This document shows, piece by piece, positions 23,978-33,200 of a stretch of 40,685 nucleotides of DNA (within the stretch, counting starts at the first letter, position 1; the number at the start of each line of letters is the position of its first letter). This DNA is from Candidatus Micrarchaeum sp. (lineage in GTDB: Archaea; Micrarchaeota; Micrarchaeia; CABMEP01): assembly GCA_020723065.1 (NCBI GenBank), contig DYJP01000007.1:1-40685 (forward strand), read 5' to 3'. The position numbers and the translations under genes are program-made. The notes under the pieces are model-generated. The model ran no database searches. It saw nothing but the letters and a program-made list of their open reading frames with translations, and was not told where the DNA came from.

Positions 23978-24334
23978 ATGGAAAAAATAATGATTGCAAA
24001 CTTGAAGAAGACCTACGAGAAGCCCAGAACCAAGAGAAGAAGGGTGGTCGTCCAGGTCCTTAAGGAGATCGCCGCGCGACACGCAAAGAGCGAGTACTAC
24101 AACGTTAAGGTTGATAATTCTGTCATGAAGGAGATATACAAACACGGAGGAACCTCTCCGCTTAAGAAGGTCAAGATCAAGATTACGAAGGATGACAAAA
24201 CTGGTATAGTCCTTGTGACACTGGCGGAAGCTCCTATCAAGAAGGAAAAGAAGCCGAAAGTGAAGAAAGAAATCAAAAAGGAGGCACCGAAGAAAGAGGA
24301 AAAGAATAAATCAACCGAAGAGAAGAAGCAATAA
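23978..24334 (+). CDS. rpl31e: 50S ribosomal protein L31e
   Basis: The 118-residue L31e contains TYEKPRTKRRRVVVQVLKEI and the family core HAKSEYYNVKVDNSVMKEIY. The last 25-30 residues are a Lys/Glu-rich tail (KKEKKPKVKKEIKKEAPKKE) longer than in most archaea. AGGTAGAGATT precedes the ATG. It is part of the co-directional L39e-L31e-eIF6 run. Confidence 0.95.
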   Translation: MEKIMIANLKKTYEKPRTKRRRVVVQVLKEIAARHAKSEYYNVKVDNSVMKEIYKHGGTSPLKKVKIKITKDDKTGIVLVTLAEAPIKKEKKPKVKKEIKKEAPKKEEKNKSTEEKKQ

Positions 24335-24343
24335 GTGAGAAAG

Positions 24344-25033
24344 ATGGTTGATAAGTTCTGCAAGTTCGCTTTCTACGGCAATGCTTTCATAGGTTTATTC
24401 CTCAGAAGTAACAACGAAATCACTCTTTCCCCGGTAAGCAAGCCAGAGAAGTTCTCAAGAATACCCGAGCTTCTTGAAACTATGGATATACCAATGGTGC
24501 TTGCTGACAGCCCCCTTCTGGGACTCTATTCTGTCATGAATGACAACGGAATATTGTTGTCCAAAATAGTAGAGGATTCTGAGATGGAGAACCTCAAGAG
24601 GAAGCTCAAGGAGAACAGAATTGACTTGAACGTTGATAAAATAGACAATAATTTCACTGCAATCGGCAACAATATAGTGGTCAACAACACGATTGCGCTG
24701 ATAAATCCAGCGATGAACGACAAAAAGGCGGAGAAAAAAATAAAAGACACACTCGATGTCGAAGTAGTTCCTTTCTCCATAAGCGGATATAACACAATCG
24801 GAAGCGTGCTTTTCATGAATAACAACGGGTTCGTCATACACCCGCACGTCAGCCCAGAAGAGCTCCAGAATATAAAGAATACCTTGGGACTTGAAGGAGG
24901 AGTTGCGACCGCAAATAGCGGAATCCCGTTCGTGCCACTTTGCATACTGGCGAATGACACTTCGATAGTTTTCGGGGAGAAAACCACTGGATTCGAGCAG
25001 CAGAGAATACTTGATGCACTCGGATTTGAATAG
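24344..25033 (+). CDS. eif6: Translation initiation factor 6 (aIF6)
   Basis: aIF6 binds the large subunit and blocks premature joining of subunits. The five-fold beta/alpha repeat is visible in recurring strands, for example FYGNAFIGLFLRSNNEI, FTAIGNNIVVNNTIALINP and SGYNTIGSVLFMNNNGFVIH, and the C-terminal SGIPFVPLCILANDTSIVF. It is normal length at 229 residues. I start at the ATG 24344; the ORF track uses GTG three codons upstream, which overlaps the presumed ribosome site. Confidence 0.95.
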   Translation: MVDKFCKFAFYGNAFIGLFLRSNNEITLSPVSKPEKFSRIPELLETMDIPMVLADSPLLGLYSVMNDNGILLSKIVEDSEMENLKRKLKENRIDLNVDKIDNNFTAIGNNIVVNNTIALINPAMNDKKAEKKIKDTLDVEVVPFSISGYNTIGSVLFMNNNGFVIHPHVSPEELQNIKNTLGLEGGVATANSGIPFVPLCILANDTSIVFGEKTTGFEQQRILDALGFE

Positions 25034-25058
25034 AAAAAAAATCATAATTCGTGATAAT

Positions 25059-25442
25059 ATGGATGCAAAATCGCAAAAAGACATACAAGAACCAATTCAA
25101 AAAGAAAAAATTGAAGAAAAAATAGACTACGAAACATTCTCAAAAGTAAACCTTCGGACCGCCACAGTTCTTGAGGCGGAAAGGATTCCAAATTCAGACA
25201 AACTGCTGAAAATGACAATCGATGTCGGATATGAAAAAAGGCAACTTGTGGCGGGTATAGCGTCCTCGTATTCTCCCGAAGAGATGATAGGAAAGCAGAT
25301 AATAATCGTGGCAAACCTCCAGCCAAGAAAAATAAGAGGGATTGAATCGAACGGGATGCTTCTTGCGGTGCAAGGATCAGACGAAAAGATAGTACTTATA
25401 GCGCCGGAAACAAAAGGCGAGAACGGACTGAGGGTCCAGTAA
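25059..25442 (+). CDS. EMAP/MetRS-C-like tRNA-binding domain protein
   Basis: A 127-residue protein with a charged N-terminal helix followed by the OB-fold of the MetRS C-terminal/Arc1p/EMAPII/CsaA group: FSKVNLRTATVLEAERIPN, DKLLKMTIDVG, GKQIIIVANLQPRKIRGIES and NGMLLAV. These domains bind tRNA non-specifically, often acting in trans with a synthetase. The start is the ATG at 25059 after CGTGATAAT, as for rpl21e. It sits between eif6 and L20a, a pair that is normally adjacent in archaea, so this is an insertion into the cluster. Confidence 0.88.
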   Translation: MDAKSQKDIQEPIQKEKIEEKIDYETFSKVNLRTATVLEAERIPNSDKLLKMTIDVGYEKRQLVAGIASSYSPEEMIGKQIIIVANLQPRKIRGIESNGMLLAVQGSDEKIVLIAPETKGENGLRVQ

Positions 25443-25525
25443 TAAATATTATTATAGTTATGCGTATATATTAGGTGCATATGGCTAAATGCCTGTTTTA
25501 ATAAAAAATGATTATAGGTGAGCGT

Positions 25526-25702
25526 ATGAAATTCAAAATGCAGGGAACAATGAAGATAAACAAAAAAGAACAGAAGTTCTCCAAGATAATAGAGGCGGAA
25601 AATGAAAAAATGGCATTGCAGAAACTCTATTCTTTGATAGGCAATTCTCATGGATTGACAAGAAGAAACATAAAGATTGAAAAGACAAATAAGATGCAGT
25701 AA
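25526..25702 (+). CDS. rpl20a: 50S ribosomal protein L20a/LX (L18a)
   Basis: A 58-residue archaeal LX protein (MKFKMQGTMKINKKEQKFSK, then ALQKLYSLIGNSHGLTRRNI and KIEKTNK), which matches one half of eukaryotic L18a. GGTGAGC before the ATG at 25526 decides the start over the ORF track's position 25508. An 83-base AT-rich gap separates it from the preceding gene and may hold its own promoter. Confidence 0.93.
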   Translation: MKFKMQGTMKINKKEQKFSKIIEAENEKMALQKLYSLIGNSHGLTRRNIKIEKTNKMQ

Positions 25703-25723
25703 TTGCATAATCAAGGTGTTCTA

Positions 25724-26143
25724 ATGGCTGAATTACAAGAACAGTTCGAAATGCTCGCTGCAGAGGCATCCTATCACCAGCATTATGCAAAGGAGATAGA
25801 GAACCAGATGAAGGCGATAGCGCAAGTGGAATCAGAAATGGACAGGACTATTCAGGCGCTCAAGAACGCAAAGGACGACAACACCAGCCTGTTCAACATC
25901 GGCTCCGGAGTATTCATAAAAGGACAACTAAAGGATACAAATAAGTTGCTTTTGAATGTCGGCGCAAACGTATTCGTGGAAAGCAGCACCCAGGACTCCA
26001 TCGCATTCCTCACTGAAAAGAAGAAAGAGCTTGAAGACGCGAAGAACGACCTGATCAAAAGCATGGAAGCTATTTCAAACAGACTCAAGGAAATTGACAT
26101 CGAGGCAAGGAGACTGATGAAGGAGCAGGCTCCCGAACAGTGA
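25724..26143 (+). CDS. pfdA: Prefoldin subunit alpha
   Basis: This 139-residue prefoldin alpha subunit forms the hexameric cytosolic chaperone with beta subunits. Two long coiled-coil arms (about 1-45 and 95-135) flank a beta-hairpin core with LFNIGSGVFIKGQLKDTNKL and NVGANVFVESSTQDSI, the family signature. AAGGTG lies before the ATG at 25724. Its end overlaps the ftsY GTG start. Confidence 0.94.
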   Translation: MAELQEQFEMLAAEASYHQHYAKEIENQMKAIAQVESEMDRTIQALKNAKDDNTSLFNIGSGVFIKGQLKDTNKLLLNVGANVFVESSTQDSIAFLTEKKKELEDAKNDLIKSMEAISNRLKEIDIEARRLMKEQAPEQ

Positions 26144-27549
26144 AAAACATGTTTGATCTGCTGAAAAAGAAGATTACCGGATTAGTAGGAAACATAACCA
26201 AAACGATTTCTAAAGAAGAACGGCCCGCCACAACTGAAGAAAGCAAGTCGGCGCCTTCCATAACCGAACAGATCCAACACAAGCCAGAACCCCAAATTCC
26301 AATTTTAGAAAGACCTGAACCGCGAATTCAGGAACCGAAACATGAACTAAAAGAGGTTCCCAAGCCGATAATAGAGAAGAAGGAGCTGGAAGAACTTGAC
26401 ATCATTTTAGAGAAGAAACATCCTACTGAAGCTCAGAAAAATAAAGAACGGGTTCAAACTTCAGCTGAAAAGACAAAAACGAATACAGAGACTGAAAGGA
26501 AAGAAAAGACGCCAGAATCGATCAACCGAAAATCTGCCGAACAGAAACAAGACATCGCAAAAAAGCTGGAAAAGGAAACTGATGAAAACTTGCCGCGGAA
26601 GCCAGAACCCGAACTATTCGGAATCCAAAGGAAAGAAGAGCTGAAGGAAGCAAACATAAAAGTCAAGCCAAGCTTCTTCACTAAAGTCAAATCATTCATA
26701 TCTCCAGAAGTAATAATAAACGAAAAGGACATTTCGTCCGCAATGGAAGACTTCGAACTTCAGCTGCTAATTGCAGATGTAGCATTACCGGTTGCTGAAG
26801 AGATAATCTCTGAACTCAAGAGGAAGCTGATAGGTAAAACAGTCAAATCAAACGAAATCGAATCATACATCAAGAAATCGCTTTACGAATCAATATCAGA
26901 TGTCATAAAGCAGGACAGACTTAACTTAATAGATGAGATAAGCAAATCGAAAAGTCCGTACAAAATACTTTTCATAGGACCGAACGGAGCTGGAAAGACA
27001 ACCACAATTGCCAAGGTGGCCCACTATCTTAAAAAGAACGGGAAGAGCTGCGTAATATCTGCTTCAGATACGTTCAGGGCAGCCGCAATAGAGCAAACAA
27101 TAGAGCATGCAAAAAAGCTTGGTATACCTTTCATAAAACATGATTACGGTTCCGACCCTGCCGCAGTTGCTTTTGATGCAGTGAAGTATGCAGAAGCAAA
27201 GAACATAGATGTCGTGCTTATAGATAGCGCCGGAAGACAGGAAACTAACCGCAACTTGATAGAGCAGCTGAAAAAGATAGAAAGAGTAACCTCTCCGAAC
27301 CTTAAAATTTTTGTTGGAGAAGGAATAACTGGAAATGCGCTTCTAGGGCAAGTTTCAGAATTCAACAATGCGATAAAGCTCAATGGAGTAATACTCACAA
27401 AACTGGACGTAGACGCCAAAGGCGGAACAGTGATATCTGTAAAAAAAGCGACAGGAGTTCCCCTCATCTTCATAGGAGTAGGCCAAGAATACGACGATCT
27501 CCTTCCCTTTGACGAAAAGTACATAATAAACAGAATAATGTCAGCCTAA
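26140..27549 (+). CDS. ftsY: Signal recognition particle receptor FtsY
   Basis: This SRP receptor GTPase docks ribosome-SRP complexes at the membrane for co-translational insertion. Residues 1-180 are an unusually long, Glu/Lys/Pro-rich variable A region. The N domain follows, then the G domain with GPNGAGKTTTIAK (near residue 280), DTFRAAAIEQ, DSAGRQETN and TKLDVDAKGG. The stop of pfdA overlaps the GTG at 26140; the ATG at 26149 is an alternative start. Co-transcription with pfdA and LX is the standard archaeal arrangement. Confidence 0.95.
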   Translation: MKNMFDLLKKKITGLVGNITKTISKEERPATTEESKSAPSITEQIQHKPEPQIPILERPEPRIQEPKHELKEVPKPIIEKKELEELDIILEKKHPTEAQKNKERVQTSAEKTKTNTETERKEKTPESINRKSAEQKQDIAKKLEKETDENLPRKPEPELFGIQRKEELKEANIKVKPSFFTKVKSFISPEVIINEKDISSAMEDFELQLLIADVALPVAEEIISELKRKLIGKTVKSNEIESYIKKSLYESISDVIKQDRLNLIDEISKSKSPYKILFIGPNGAGKTTTIAKVAHYLKKNGKSCVISASDTFRAAAIEQTIEHAKKLGIPFIKHDYGSDPAAVAFDAVKYAEAKNIDVVLIDSAGRQETNRNLIEQLKKIERVTSPNLKIFVGEGITGNALLGQVSEFNNAIKLNGVILTKLDVDAKGGTVISVKKATGVPLIFIGVGQEYDDLLPFDEKYIINRIMSA

Positions 27550-27560
27550 TTTTTCAATGA

Positions 27561-28940
27561 TTACTGGGTATAACAGGTCCAGAGGCCGCCTGGGCAGCAA
27601 ACTCCACTTCCGCTTATATTTTGGCAACTATAACCACAGCAGCAATCTGAAGAAGTGTTGCATGAACCAGCAATCCCTATACATTGCCCTTCTGGCAATC
27701 TTAGATCCACGCATTTTATCTCGTTTACGCATCCATCACTGCATATGATCTCATCAGCACAAGCTCCGACTGTTCCAGTATATTGGCAATCTACAAAATT
27801 AGAAGGAACACAAAGCCCGTTAAGGCACTGCTGGCCGGAAACGCAGTTGACTCCCTCACAGGGATCCACACAGTTCCCGTTAGTACATATCTGGCCAAGA
27901 GGGCAGGTAACATCAAAACATTGGTCCACGCAGTTACCATTGAGACATTTTTGACCCACTGGGCAGTTCATTCCTTCACAAAGATCAATGCAAGCCCCAC
28001 CAACGCAGCTGAGATTGCCTGTGCAGACAACATCTGCGCACGGATCGTTCTCGCACTGACCAGCGATACATATTTGGCCCGAAGGACAGACCATATCCGC
28101 GCACGGGTCTAACTCGCACTGGCCGTTCAAGCAAACCTGGCCATCCGGACAGACTACACCCTCGCAAAGATTAATGCATTGGCCGTCTTTGCACACAAAG
28201 CCAGTCGGACAGGTCACATTAATGCACAAATCTTCTATACACACGCCATCTTGGCAAACCTGGCCATCTGGACAAATTATGTTTGCGCACGCATCTCCAT
28301 AGCAGAAACCGGATGGAGTAACGCAACACGAATCATTCCAATATGTATCTGGGGGGCAGCAGCCGGTCGAATCGCACCCACCGACAAACGGCAGAGTACA
28401 AGCAGACAAGGAAGTATTAAGCAAGCAACTGGTTATGCAGACTCCCTTCTCATTTACACAACATTTCTGGGTGTCATTCCATCCAATCGAACCAAACGGA
28501 CAGCAACCAGTCGAATCGCACGCGTCCAACCCCTTTGTACAGCCTCCTATCCTCAAAGGATCTATCGAACATAGCATGGCACATTGATTAATAAAGGAGC
28601 CTTCTGTGTAAACGCAGCAATCCCGCGCCTCACTCCATGAAGTGTGCGGAGGGCATTCTGGAATTGCCGAACAGTTACAGGTATTTATGTTGCAGCAGCC
28701 GCTTGGGCAATTTGAAGTCTGGGGGCAATAAAGGCTACATGGAGCCGAACCTTCAGGACATGGACAGCTTCCATCGGGCAGGCAACAGCTTCCAAGACAA
28801 TTTGAACACGAAAACAAGCCCTCAGGACATTCTGGAAGTGGACATATTACGTGAAAATGACACAGGAGTGCAAGCAAAAGAAGAAGAATTGCAGCACCGA
28901 ATATCTCCATTCCGGAATCTCTTTTGCGCTCTTCTGCCAT
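27561..28940 (-). CDS. Membrane-anchored disulfide-rich repeat surface protein
   Basis: The 459-residue protein has a short cytosolic start, one TM helix (about 13-30) and a cysteine-dominated ectodomain. Residues about 100-218 hold three copies of a CDSTGCCP...WND...CC unit. Residues about 219-385 hold eight copies of a 20-21-residue unit with four cysteines (consensus C-x4-CP-x-GQ-x-C-x-NG-x-C-x3), followed by another Cys-rich end (SCNTSSDCCCGYSC). The spacing resembles small EGF-like or TIL-like disulfide repeats. No Lys-rich or catalytic motif is present. It is probably an adhesin or envelope spacer; the family is not recognised. It converges with ftsY with an 11-base gap. Confidence 0.85.
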   Translation of the reverse strand: MAEERKRDSGMEIFGAAILLLLLALLCHFHVICPLPECPEGLFSCSNCLGSCCLPDGSCPCPEGSAPCSLYCPQTSNCPSGCCNINTCNCSAIPECPPHTSWSEARDCCVYTEGSFINQCAMLCSIDPLRIGGCTKGLDACDSTGCCPFGSIGWNDTQKCCVNEKGVCITSCLLNTSLSACTLPFVGGCDSTGCCPPDTYWNDSCCVTPSGFCYGDACANIICPDGQVCQDGVCIEDLCINVTCPTGFVCKDGQCINLCEGVVCPDGQVCLNGQCELDPCADMVCPSGQICIAGQCENDPCADVVCTGNLSCVGGACIDLCEGMNCPVGQKCLNGNCVDQCFDVTCPLGQICTNGNCVDPCEGVNCVSGQQCLNGLCVPSNFVDCQYTGTVGACADEIICSDGCVNEIKCVDLRLPEGQCIGIAGSCNTSSDCCCGYSCQNISGSGVCCPGGLWTCYTQ

Positions 28941-28959
28941 CACACCACTAAATGCAAAA

Positions 28960-28994
28960 CATCAATAAAAATGAAAATAAAAAAAGAAAAAAAC
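28960..28994 (-). terminator. T-rich terminator after the histone-fold gene
   Basis: On the minus strand the stop is followed by GAGTTTTTTTCTTTTTTTAT and more T runs, typical of archaeal termination. It separates this gene from the Cys-rich gene downstream on the same strand. Confidence 0.45.
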
Positions 28995-29369
28995 TCAGAG
29001 GTCCTTCGAAAGGTCTATTTCTATTATGACCTCTTCTACTTCTGTCTTCTGCTTTTCCAGCAGCTTCTTGATTCTCTCGATCCTCTTCTGCTGGTAGGCG
29101 ATCATCTTGTATTTCTTGACTGCCTTATTGAAATGCTCTGTCGAAAGCGTGAAAACTTCTTCCTTGTCCATCTCAGAAGCAATGTCCTTCAAAATTTCCC
29201 CCAAGAATTCGTTGGCTGCAATCTTGACCTCGGCCCTTATCTGGTGCTCCTTAGTCATGTTCTCTTTCATTATTCTTACTACTCTCGCGGTTGGGAACGG
29301 CAACTTCTCATCGTCTTCCATAGGAAGATCTCCTTCCTCTACCGGCTGATTTATCTCTTCATCTGCCAT
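28995..29369 (-). CDS. Histone-fold protein of the NC2alpha/NF-YC type with C-terminal coiled coil
   Basis: The 124-residue protein begins with an acidic leader, then LPFPTARVVRIMKENM, the helix-1 signature shared by NF-YC, NC2alpha and CHRAC subunits (LPxxRIxxIMK). IRAEVKIAANEFLGEILKDI matches the long helix 2, and FTLSTEHFNKAVKKY matches strand-loop-helix 3. A coiled-coil tail (RIERIKKLLEKQKTEVEEV) extends beyond the fold. Canonical archaeal histones are about 67 residues and have different loop basic residues, so this is not a standard nucleosomal histone. The start is the ATG at 29369 after GGTG. I infer a DNA-binding or TBP-associated role. Confidence 0.65.
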   Translation of the reverse strand: MADEEINQPVEEGDLPMEDDEKLPFPTARVVRIMKENMTKEHQIRAEVKIAANEFLGEILKDIASEMDKEEVFTLSTEHFNKAVKKYKMIAYQQKRIERIKKLLEKQKTEVEEVIIEIDLSKDL

Positions 29370-29399
29370 AAATAACACCGAATATATTTAGTAGAGAAA

Positions 29400-29407
29400 T
29401 TTATAAA
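29400..29407. promoter_or_regulatory. Palindromic TATA-like box between divergent histone-fold and endA genes
   Basis: TTTATAAA is its own reverse complement and lies 31-38 bases before the histone-fold ATG and about 60 bases before the endA ATG. It could serve as a TATA box in either direction. Confidence 0.45.
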
Positions 29408-29465
29408 GCTTAATTCGCAGTAATAAATGGAAATGTAAAGGAACTGAAAAACAAGCGGTGTGCAC

Positions 29466-29972
29466 ATGGCATATCTTGTAAAGAACAGAATTTTTGAAGA
29501 TGACCCGAATCTGGCAAGAATACTCAAGGAAAGGGGTTTTGGAAAAGACTATGAAGGAAAAACCCTCCTTTCACCTGTAGAAGCGCTTTACCTTTTGGAA
29601 AACAAAAGAATAATGATAACGCAGAACCGGAAAGAAATGAAATTCAAGGAACTCATTTCGACATTGGGAAATAGCGATAATGACCTGGACCTGAAATATA
29701 TAGTTTACAAGGACCTTAGAAGCAAAGGTTACGTGGTAAGAACTGGCTTTAAGTTCGGAGCTTGCTTCAGAGTCTACGAAAAAGGCATAAGGGTCGGCGA
29801 GGGGCGCTCTCACATGCTGGTATACCCTGTACCTGAAGAGAAGAAAACCAGCATAGCAGAGATAAGAAGTATGATACGCCTCTCACATTCAGTCAAGAAA
29901 AGCATGCTTTTCGCAGTTGTAGATGGAGAAGGCGAAGTCACCTATATAAAAATGAATATGGCTGGACTTTAA
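29466..29972 (+). CDS. endA: tRNA-splicing endonuclease
   Basis: It cuts the two bulges of the bulge-helix-bulge motif to remove introns from pre-tRNA. The catalytic triad is visible: Tyr in GACFRVYEKG, His in GRSHMLVYP and Lys in HSVKKSMLFAVVDG. GEVTYI is the C-terminal strand. The 168-residue length fits the small homotetrameric type. The start is the ATG 29466 after GCGGTG. Three of the four tRNAs in this window have introns, all at position 37/38, the site such an enzyme handles. Confidence 0.95.
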   Translation: MAYLVKNRIFEDDPNLARILKERGFGKDYEGKTLLSPVEALYLLENKRIMITQNRKEMKFKELISTLGNSDNDLDLKYIVYKDLRSKGYVVRTGFKFGACFRVYEKGIRVGEGRSHMLVYPVPEEKKTSIAEIRSMIRLSHSVKKSMLFAVVDGEGEVTYIKMNMAGL

Positions 29973-30051
29973 TGTCAGAAGGAGCAACTAAAGATTTTTA
30001 ATTGTTATATGCATATAATTAGCACTATTGATTCTTTACGAAGGTGAAAAT

Positions 30052-30219
30052 ATGTCAAAACCTGAAAACGATCCGAAGAAGAAACCGAGAAATAAGGAAG
30101 ACGATCTCGGAGAAGAAGAGGAACTCGAAGACGAAGAGGAACTCGAAGACGAAGAGGAACTCGACGAGGAATGGACCGGAGACGAGGAAGATGAGGATTT
30201 CGAGGACGAGGAATACTGA
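30052..30219 (+). CDS. Very acidic small protein
   Basis: The 55-residue product has a basic opening (MSKPENDPKKKPRNK), then almost only Glu and Asp to the end (WTGDEEDEDFEDEEY). Three tandem copies of an 18-base unit encode EEELED. GAAGGTGAAAAT before the ATG at 30052 is a good ribosome site, which argues that the gene is real. The function is unknown; acidic tails of this kind occur in chaperone-like or polycation-binding proteins. Confidence 0.65.
   Translation: MSKPENDPKKKPRNKEDDLGEEEELEDEEELEDEEELDEEWTGDEEDEDFEDEEY
30115..30168 (+). repeat. Three tandem 18-bp repeats inside the acidic gene
   Basis: GAAGAGGAACTCGAAGAC at 30115-30132 and 30133-30150 is exact; the third copy (30151-30168) differs in the last codons. 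It codes for EEELED and suggests copy-number variation by slippage. Confidence 0.85.
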
Positions 30220-30229
30220 TTTCTATTTT

Positions 30230-33200
30230 TTAGTCTAATTTTATTTTTTCAATTTTTCTAGGCTCTTTCGGTGAATCTTTTTTAGTAAATGCATATGTGA
30301 CAACCGCTAACACGCAGAGTAATATTCCAATATAAATGAACGTCGGATCAAAAAGATTTAATCTGTTTTCTCCTGTAGAAAGCATCTCGGACTGTATGTA
30401 ATTGCTTAAAAGCATGGAATCAAGATACATTCCGTTGTTGTAAGCGGTTTTTGCTGAAGAGAACATCGGCTGCAGCTCTGTTATCTTCTGCTTTTCTTCC
30501 GCTGTTCCGCTCTTCATCTTTTCATCAAATAATACAGAAATGTCCTTTATCAGCTCATTGGAACTTTCCCTATATCGTGAAGTGAAATTAGATAGATAAT
30601 CAATGTTGAATGTTATGTTATTGGTAATTTCCGACATTTCTTCAAATTCCTCAAAGTTTTCAAGCATCTCTTCTGTATTGTATTCCTTAAGTTTGAAATA
30701 AATTGCGCTTAATTCCTCTACGGCAGAATCGGTTTCATTCATTCTGGCCACCAGCTGGTTGACTGAATTAGGAATAGACTGGATCGGGTTATTTTTACTC
30801 ACGGAAAAAGTACTGAACAATCCTGATTTCTGCTTCTTCCAGGAATCAATCGCTCCCTTTGCGGAATTCAAATTTAAGGAGAAATACACTGCTGCAGATC
30901 GGGAAGAGTTTTCAACTTGATCGCGTATCTCATCCAAACTGATTGAGGCCCCATTAAGTCCAGTCAGCGCTGAATAGTAGTCGTTTGAAGCTGTTGCGGG
31001 AGCGACCACGGACAGCTCCTGCTTTATCTGTTCGATTTCTTCCAGGATAGCACTCACATCAGTAAACCTACTTAAGGAGAAGATAATGTTCTGCATGTCA
31101 AAAAGCTCATCTGTAAGCTTTTTCTCCTTGCTGTACAGCACATTATCAATCTTGTTTGAAGAAACCATCGACTCCAGATCTTTGATTATTTCTTTTGCAC
31201 TGGAGATGTCTCCAGAATTGAGTCGATTTCTGGCGTCCTTGACCTTGCTGTCATATTCTGCTATCTGCTTTGAGATTTCCACAGAGACTCCTGCCAACGA
31301 AAGATTAGATGAAATAGAATATATCTCCGCGGACTTGTTCTTCAGCTGAGAGATTTGAGCGGAAATCTTATCCAATCGCTCGGTCAACGAATTATTCTCT
31401 ATCTTCTTGTTGACGGCGAGCGTTATTGTTTTCCTAGCCTTCTCAAGGGAATCGATTGCAGTATTGTAGTTGCCGGTGCTTGCCTTATATTGTGCATCCC
31501 TAATAAAATTGGAGACATCGACAGATTCATAATAAGAGGAATTCTGGATGTCCGCTTTCAGGTTAGAGTAATAGCTTGCAAGATCATTCGCCCTATACTG
31601 GACAGTGTAGTTGATGTATTCAGACGAAAGAAGAGGAATGATCCATTTGGCATAGTACCTGTCTCCATATTTATACGAAGAATAGTTATCCGGAACCTCT
31701 CCGGAGATTTCCGTAACCCTTATGCTTAAGGGATCTATCTCATTTACATAGCCCAGAAGTTGGAGAGTGTAGTCCACATTTTCATAATCTTCATAGTTGC
31801 TCTTTAGATGCAGGATGTAGCGAATGTAACCGTCCTCCTCTGTGAAGTTACTGGAAAGGAAGGAAATCGGCTCGTTTCTTACGCAGGTAGCCTCGACTAC
31901 AGACCTTCCCACCTTTGCTCCAGATATTAGAATTGAAAGATTCGAAAGAGACCTAACTATCTGTGATTTGCCGTTCATATAGACTGCGCAAGAATCTGCA
32001 TTGTATCCGTCTGAGAGTAACAAACTGTCAGTATCAAAATTCGAATCTATATAGTAGGTGATCTTCTCAACGAGCCTTGTATCGGAAAGAGAAATCCTTT
32101 TCACTGATTTCGAGGACAGAACAGCCGGCTTGATATTTGTCTTTATTGTTATATAGTATGTCGTATTCTCGGAGATATTTGAAATATAAAGCAAGATGCC
32201 GGTTCCATTCTTTGTTGCATAAACTCCGGAAGGAGTAGAATGCACTATGCTATTAACTGCGAACGGGATATTTTTAACTGAAATTATCACTGGCTTCGAG
32301 CTTGTCAATGCAAGGTCGTTCTTCACTTCAAGATAAGATGTTACATTCACGTACGAATCTACGGCCGGAACAGAATCGAATGAATTGGTGAAATAGTACC
32401 TATTGGAAAGATAGTCTCCAATGATTTCGCTTGACTTCCTTTCAAGATCACTAAGGATGCTTTCATATGCTGACTTTATCTTGAAATAGCTTCCCAACGT
32501 TTTTGACGGAACAAAGTCACCTCCGGAGAAATACGTTTCCTGGACGCCGAGTCTTGAATTCATCTCCGAAACGTAATCTGAAACGTCCACGTATTTGCTC
32601 AAACTGTCCAGGAGCCTGTAAAGCCTCAACCTCACGTTCTTAAGTTTGGAATACTGAGATTCGGCCCTTGAATATATCGCACTTTCCGCATCGTTGACTG
32701 CTGAAATCGATTCATCTATGAATGTGATATTTGAAATTTCAAGCGAAAGTATGGATTTCTTTGAATCCATAAGCTTCTCTTCGGAAGTAACATCTATCCC
32801 GTCCAACTTTGCTTTTTGAATGACAAGATTAAGCTCCTGAAGAGAAGTATTCAGGGCCTTTAATTTTTCTGATTTAACGTCCCACGCCTTTGCTGCGATT
32901 GTTTCATTGATCTCGTCGAGAAGAACGCAAGCAGAATAAAGGTCCGATATTCTCGCTCCTTTCGTAGTTTCGAACGGATTATAATTGTCATAAATCTCAA
33001 GAGCACGGTTATATTTCTGAGTTACGGAATCAAGCACTGATGCGGTGGAAGTGTCCCAGACGCTGTAGCTTTCTATCTTTGCGTGGGTCTCGTTAAGCTT
33101 CTGCACCACCTTTGATTCTAATAAAGAAAGAACCTCTGAGACTTTCAGCTCAATTCTTTCCGAAAGGTTGAGAGAGTATTCGGAAATGAAAATCGAAGAG

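Noticed and set aside
27790-28310. Possible CRISPR-like array from regular repeats
   Set aside because: Period is about 60 bp with strongly variable units that translate into the 20-residue Cys repeat; no constant repeat/unique spacer pattern.
27655-28574. Three plus-strand ORFs opposite the Cys-rich gene
   Set aside because: Repetitive only because they mirror the Cys repeats on the other strand; no ribosome site or family match.
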